A stretch of 17,237 nucleotides of DNA from JBCCFK01 sp965262315 (GTDB lineage: Bacteria > Actinomycetota > Acidimicrobiia > Acidimicrobiales > UBA8592), in the NCBI GenBank assembly GCA_965262315.1, contig CBDHFJ010000127.1, positions 1 to 17,237 of the forward strand, read 5' to 3'. Under the pieces are notes generated by a model, which worked only from the letters and a program-made list of their open reading frames with translations, did no database searches and was not told the origin of the DNA. A program made the position numbers and the translations under genes. This document shows, piece after piece, positions 15,626 through 17,237 of the stretch (its first letter is position 1; each line of letters opens with the position of its first letter).

Positions 15626-15968
15626 ACTCGGCTTGAGAGAAGCCGAGGCCGCCGTACGCCTTAGGAATCTTGATCCCGAATGCGCCCATCTCCTTGAGCC
15701 GATTCATCACCTCGTCGGGGATCTCGCCGGTTCGGTCGATCTCGGCCGAGTCCACCTCGTGCACCAAGAAGTGCTCGAAGTCAGCATAGAATCGCCGAAA
15801 CTCCTCACTCTCAGGGGTCTCCGGGTAGGGGTCGATCCAGTCCAGCCTCAACGACCCCAGGAACAGCTCCCGCATGAAGCTCCGTCCAGCCCAGGACTGG
15901 CGCGAATCCTCCGTGAGCTGCCGCGCCTCCTCCTCAGAAGCGTGCCGGGTCTTCATCGCGTCGGACAT
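15612..15968 (-). CDS. Acyl-CoA dehydrogenase, N-terminal fragment
   Basis: About 119 residues of the N-terminus of a flavin-dependent acyl-CoA dehydrogenase, which starts each round of fatty acid beta-oxidation. The blocks MKTRHASEEEARQL, FMRELFLGSLRLDWIDPYP, DRTGEIPDEVMNRLKEMGAF and IKIPKAYGGLGFSQAEYCQA belong to the long soluble type found in Thermus- and actinobacteria-like FadE proteins. The FAD-binding, catalytic glutamate and C-terminal domains are all missing because the sequence changes at about 15,612-15,625; the family normally has 380-600 residues. ATG at 15968 is chosen for its GGGGGA Shine-Dalgarno 6 nt upstream; a further in-frame ATG at 16031 lies inside the operator and is rejected. 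A FadR-like operator precedes the gene. Confidence 0.85.
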
Positions 15969-16016
15969 GCTGATCCCCCGTTGGCGTGCGAGGCGGCTGA
16001 GGCGCCACCTGCAGAA

Positions 16017-16034
16017 TGAATGAGCACTCATTCA
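16017..16034 (-). promoter_or_regulatory. FadR-type (TetR family) operator of the acyl-CoA dehydrogenase gene
   Basis: The minus strand reads TGAATGAGTGCTCATTCA, with perfect 8-bp arms around a 2-nt centre. The outer seven bases of each arm (TGAATGA and TCATTCA) equal the consensus TGAATGAMTANTCATTCA known for Bacillus subtilis FadR, a TetR-family repressor released by long-chain acyl-CoA. The site lies 48 bp upstream of the ATG and covers the predicted transcription start, where binding would block initiation. No regulator gene lies within the window. Confidence 0.75.
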
Positions 16035-16035
16035 C

Positions 16036-16064
16036 ACTGTACCGCCGACGCATACCGGTGGCCA
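16036..16064 (-). promoter_or_regulatory. Predicted promoter of the acyl-CoA dehydrogenase gene
   Basis: TGGCCA (16059-16064) and TACAGT (16036-16041), read on the minus strand, each match four of six bases of the sigma-70 -35 and -10 consensus and are 17 bp apart. The expected start point, about 7 nt on, falls inside the FadR-type operator. The rest of the 141-bp gap 15969-16109 shows nothing else clear. Confidence 0.4.
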
Positions 16065-16109
16065 CCGCAGTCCCGCAAGGTGCCCGGCGCTCCCGTGATT
16101 GAGAGGCTC

Positions 16110-16664
16110 CTAGTAGAACATCCCCAGCTCGAGCCGCCCTTCCTCGCTCATGCGGTCGGGGCTCCAGGGGGGATCAAACGTGAGCTCCACTCGGACGTCG
16201 TGCACGCCCGGAAGCGACCGCACCCGCATGTCTACGTCGTCGGCGAGGACCTGACCCATGCCGCACCCAGGCGCCGTCAGCGTCATCTCGATGGCGACGT
16301 CGACTCCCCCGCTGTCGAGTGGCTCCAAGGTGAGGCCATAGATCAACCCGAGCTCCACGATGTTGATGGGAATCTCGGGGTCGTAGCACTGGCGAAGCAC
16401 GTCCCAGACTGCGTCCTCGGTGACCTCTGCGTCGGGATCGAAGTGCTCCGCCGCCGCGACTTCGGCCTCCTTGCCGATCGCGTCCGCATCCTGGCGGCCC
16501 ACGCGCACCAGCCGCCCGGTTTCGAGCTGAACGGTGTAGTTGCCCCCAAGCACCTGGGTGATCCAGCCGCGGGTGCCCTCGGGCAAAGGCTGGGTGAACC
16601 CATCGGGAATGAGGATGACCTCGACTTCCCGACGGAACTCCACTTCTTCCATGGGGCGGCCCAT
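16110..16664 (-). CDS. sufT: Fe-S cluster assembly protein SufT
   Basis: A 184-residue cytoplasmic protein with a C-terminal DUF59/MIP18 domain (about 84-175) and the N-terminal extension typical of SufT. The extension carries VEVILIPDGFTQPLPEGT and ITQVLGGNYTVQLETGRLVRVGRQDADAIG (about 14-64). The DUF59 part has CYDPEIPINIVELGLIYGL and TAPGCGMG with the conserved Cys134. SufT acts as an auxiliary factor in maturing Fe-S proteins. ATG at 16664 is preferred because GGAG lies 7 nt upstream; the ATG at 16652 lacks a Shine-Dalgarno and the longer open frame upstream has no family resemblance. No other suf genes are seen. The lipoprotein-like gene is 55 bp upstream on the same strand; the dehydrogenase, with its own promoter, is downstream. 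Confidence 0.9.
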   Translation of the reverse strand: MGRPMEEVEFRREVEVILIPDGFTQPLPEGTRGWITQVLGGNYTVQLETGRLVRVGRQDADAIGKEAEVAAAEHFDPDAEVTEDAVWDVLRQCYDPEIPINIVELGLIYGLTLEPLDSGGVDVAIEMTLTAPGCGMGQVLADDVDMRVRSLPGVHDVRVELTFDPPWSPDRMSEEGRLELGMFY

Positions 16665-16719
16665 CTCGACGCTCCGTGCCGTGTCGCCGACTCCGTAACG
16701 TTCGGAGCCCCCCACAGGT

Positions 16720-17193
16720 TCAGTAGAGGCAGCCCATGGGTTGCGGGGGGGTGTCCGCAAGCGAGGACGGGAGCACCGTCGACTCGGGGTTCACGAGCGC
16801 GAAGCCGTCGCGAACACTTCCCGCCAGGACAGCGCCCACGTACCCCTGGGGATGCATGTGGGCACGGACGTACACCCGGTCGGTCGCCGACACGGGCACG
16901 GGGCCACCACTGCGCGTGAAGGGCTGCTCATCCGCGTGAGAGTGGGCCAGGATCCGTCGATACACCAATTCACCGGCTTCGGAGACGATCTCCCACCAAT
17001 CCGCGTACTGCTCGCAGGAGCGATCGGAGCTTTCGACGGTCACCGCAAACTGGTACGCGCCGTCATCGCCCGACACCGTCACCTCGCGCACGTGGGCGGC
17101 GGGAGTCCCCTCCTCAGCCGGAGGTTGAAGCGCCGGAGGCCCCACGCCCCCGCCCGCGCATCCGACTCCGATCAGCAGCCCCATCCATGGCAT
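16720..17193 (-). CDS. Hypothetical protein, possible lipoprotein
   Basis: A 157-residue protein of unknown function. The start MPWMGLLIGVGCAGG could be a very short lipoprotein signal with Cys12, but the n-region has no basic residue and the -3 position is Gly, so this is weak. A Pro/Glu-rich linker leads to a compact domain (about 35-157) with the blocks SCEQYADWWEIVSEAGELVYRR, LAHSHADEQPFTRSGGPV and VYVRAHMHPQGYVGAV, ending in PMGCLY. I recall these blocks from conserved hypothetical proteins of several bacterial phyla but know no function; two late cysteines could pair outside the cell. ATG at 17193 is chosen because AGGAGG lies 7 nt upstream; the ATG at 17199 is only 1 nt from it. SufT follows 55 bp downstream. 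Confidence 0.7.
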   Translation of the reverse strand: MPWMGLLIGVGCAGGGVGPPALQPPAEEGTPAAHVREVTVSGDDGAYQFAVTVESSDRSCEQYADWWEIVSEAGELVYRRILAHSHADEQPFTRSGGPVPVSATDRVYVRAHMHPQGYVGAVLAGSVRDGFALVNPESTVLPSSLADTPPQPMGCLY

Positions 17194-17215
17194 GCTCATT
17201 CCTCCTCAGCGGTTG

Positions 17216-17232
17216 CCGTGCACGGTATACCG
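17216..17232. promoter_or_regulatory. Overlapping palindromes upstream of the lipoprotein-like gene
   Basis: CCGTGCACGG (17216-17225) and CGGTATACCG (17223-17232) are perfect 10-bp palindromes sharing three bases. The minus-strand TATACC within the second could act as a -10, about 30 nt before the start codon, so the pair may be an operator over the promoter. The window ends a few bases further on, so no -35 can be seen. Confidence 0.3.
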
Positions 17233-17237
17233 GCGCG

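Noticed and set aside
14988..16019. A single 343-residue FG-GAP protein reading through to 16,019
   Set aside because: After GHSLAV the residues are the antisense of an acyl-CoA dehydrogenase and have no FG-GAP character; codon use also changes at that point.
14838..16031. A single 397-residue acyl-CoA dehydrogenase on the minus strand
   Set aside because: Family similarity stops after AEYCQAV; the remainder is antisense to the FG-GAP and RTX coding regions.
16691..16707. CTCCG/CGGAG repeat around AACGTT upstream of sufT as an operator
   Set aside because: Arms of only five bases with an off-centre core; too weak to claim.

Overview
The window looks like high-GC actinobacterial DNA from position 1 to about 15,625. 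The class Acidimicrobiia is a guess from overall gene character, not a demonstrated placement. From about 15,625 to the end there is a different, lower-GC segment. The two meet inside two broken genes: an FG-GAP repeat gene reading rightward loses its 3' part exactly where an acyl-CoA dehydrogenase gene reading leftward loses its 3' part. Either this is an assembly chimera or a real recombination breakpoint, and it is the most important thing to resolve before using the right end of the window.

Layout, left part. The tail of an unidentified gene (1-118) is followed on + by a major facilitator transporter, an alpha/beta hydrolase and a malonyl-CoA synthetase-like (MatB) ligase (183-3940), perhaps a small carboxylic-acid uptake and activation group. 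Mannose-6-phosphate isomerase (manA, minus) converges on it. A class I O-methyltransferase (+, 5274-5927) diverges from manA. It converges on a minus-strand run: DUF3048 lipoprotein, HisC/Pat-type aminotransferase and homocysteine S-methyltransferase (9489 down to 5952). A large multi-pass membrane protein (+, 9588-11051) and an anchored trypsin-like serine protease (minus, 11062-11799) follow, facing each other.

From 11,945 a tight + operon encodes a DUF1800 protein, a Tat-exported DUF1501 protein carrying eleven RTX-type calcium-binding nonapeptides, and an FG-GAP (integrin-alpha-like) protein. The start sites are coupled or nearly so (11 bp gap, then a stop/start overlap). DUF1800/DUF1501 pairs are widespread and uncharacterised; the RTX tail and the FG-GAP partner suggest an extracellular calcium-dependent surface or adhesion complex. 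This is the best candidate in the window for an undescribed system, but its third gene is truncated here.

Right part (about 15,625-17,237, all minus). A lipoprotein-like hypothetical protein, the SufT Fe-S assembly factor and the N-terminal part of an acyl-CoA dehydrogenase. The last has a near-consensus FadR-type (TetR family) operator, TGAATGA-4 nt-TCATTCA, placed over its predicted promoter. These genes have clear Shine-Dalgarno sequences, whereas several genes in the left part instead have a TANNNT hexamer 6-7 nt before the start codon, as expected for leaderless mRNAs.

No tRNA, rRNA, CRISPR array, insertion sequence or phage gene was seen. No gene-free stretch exceeds about 150 bp; the four longest gaps (1371-1514, 5125-5273, 11800-11944, 15969-16109) are described through the sites they contain.
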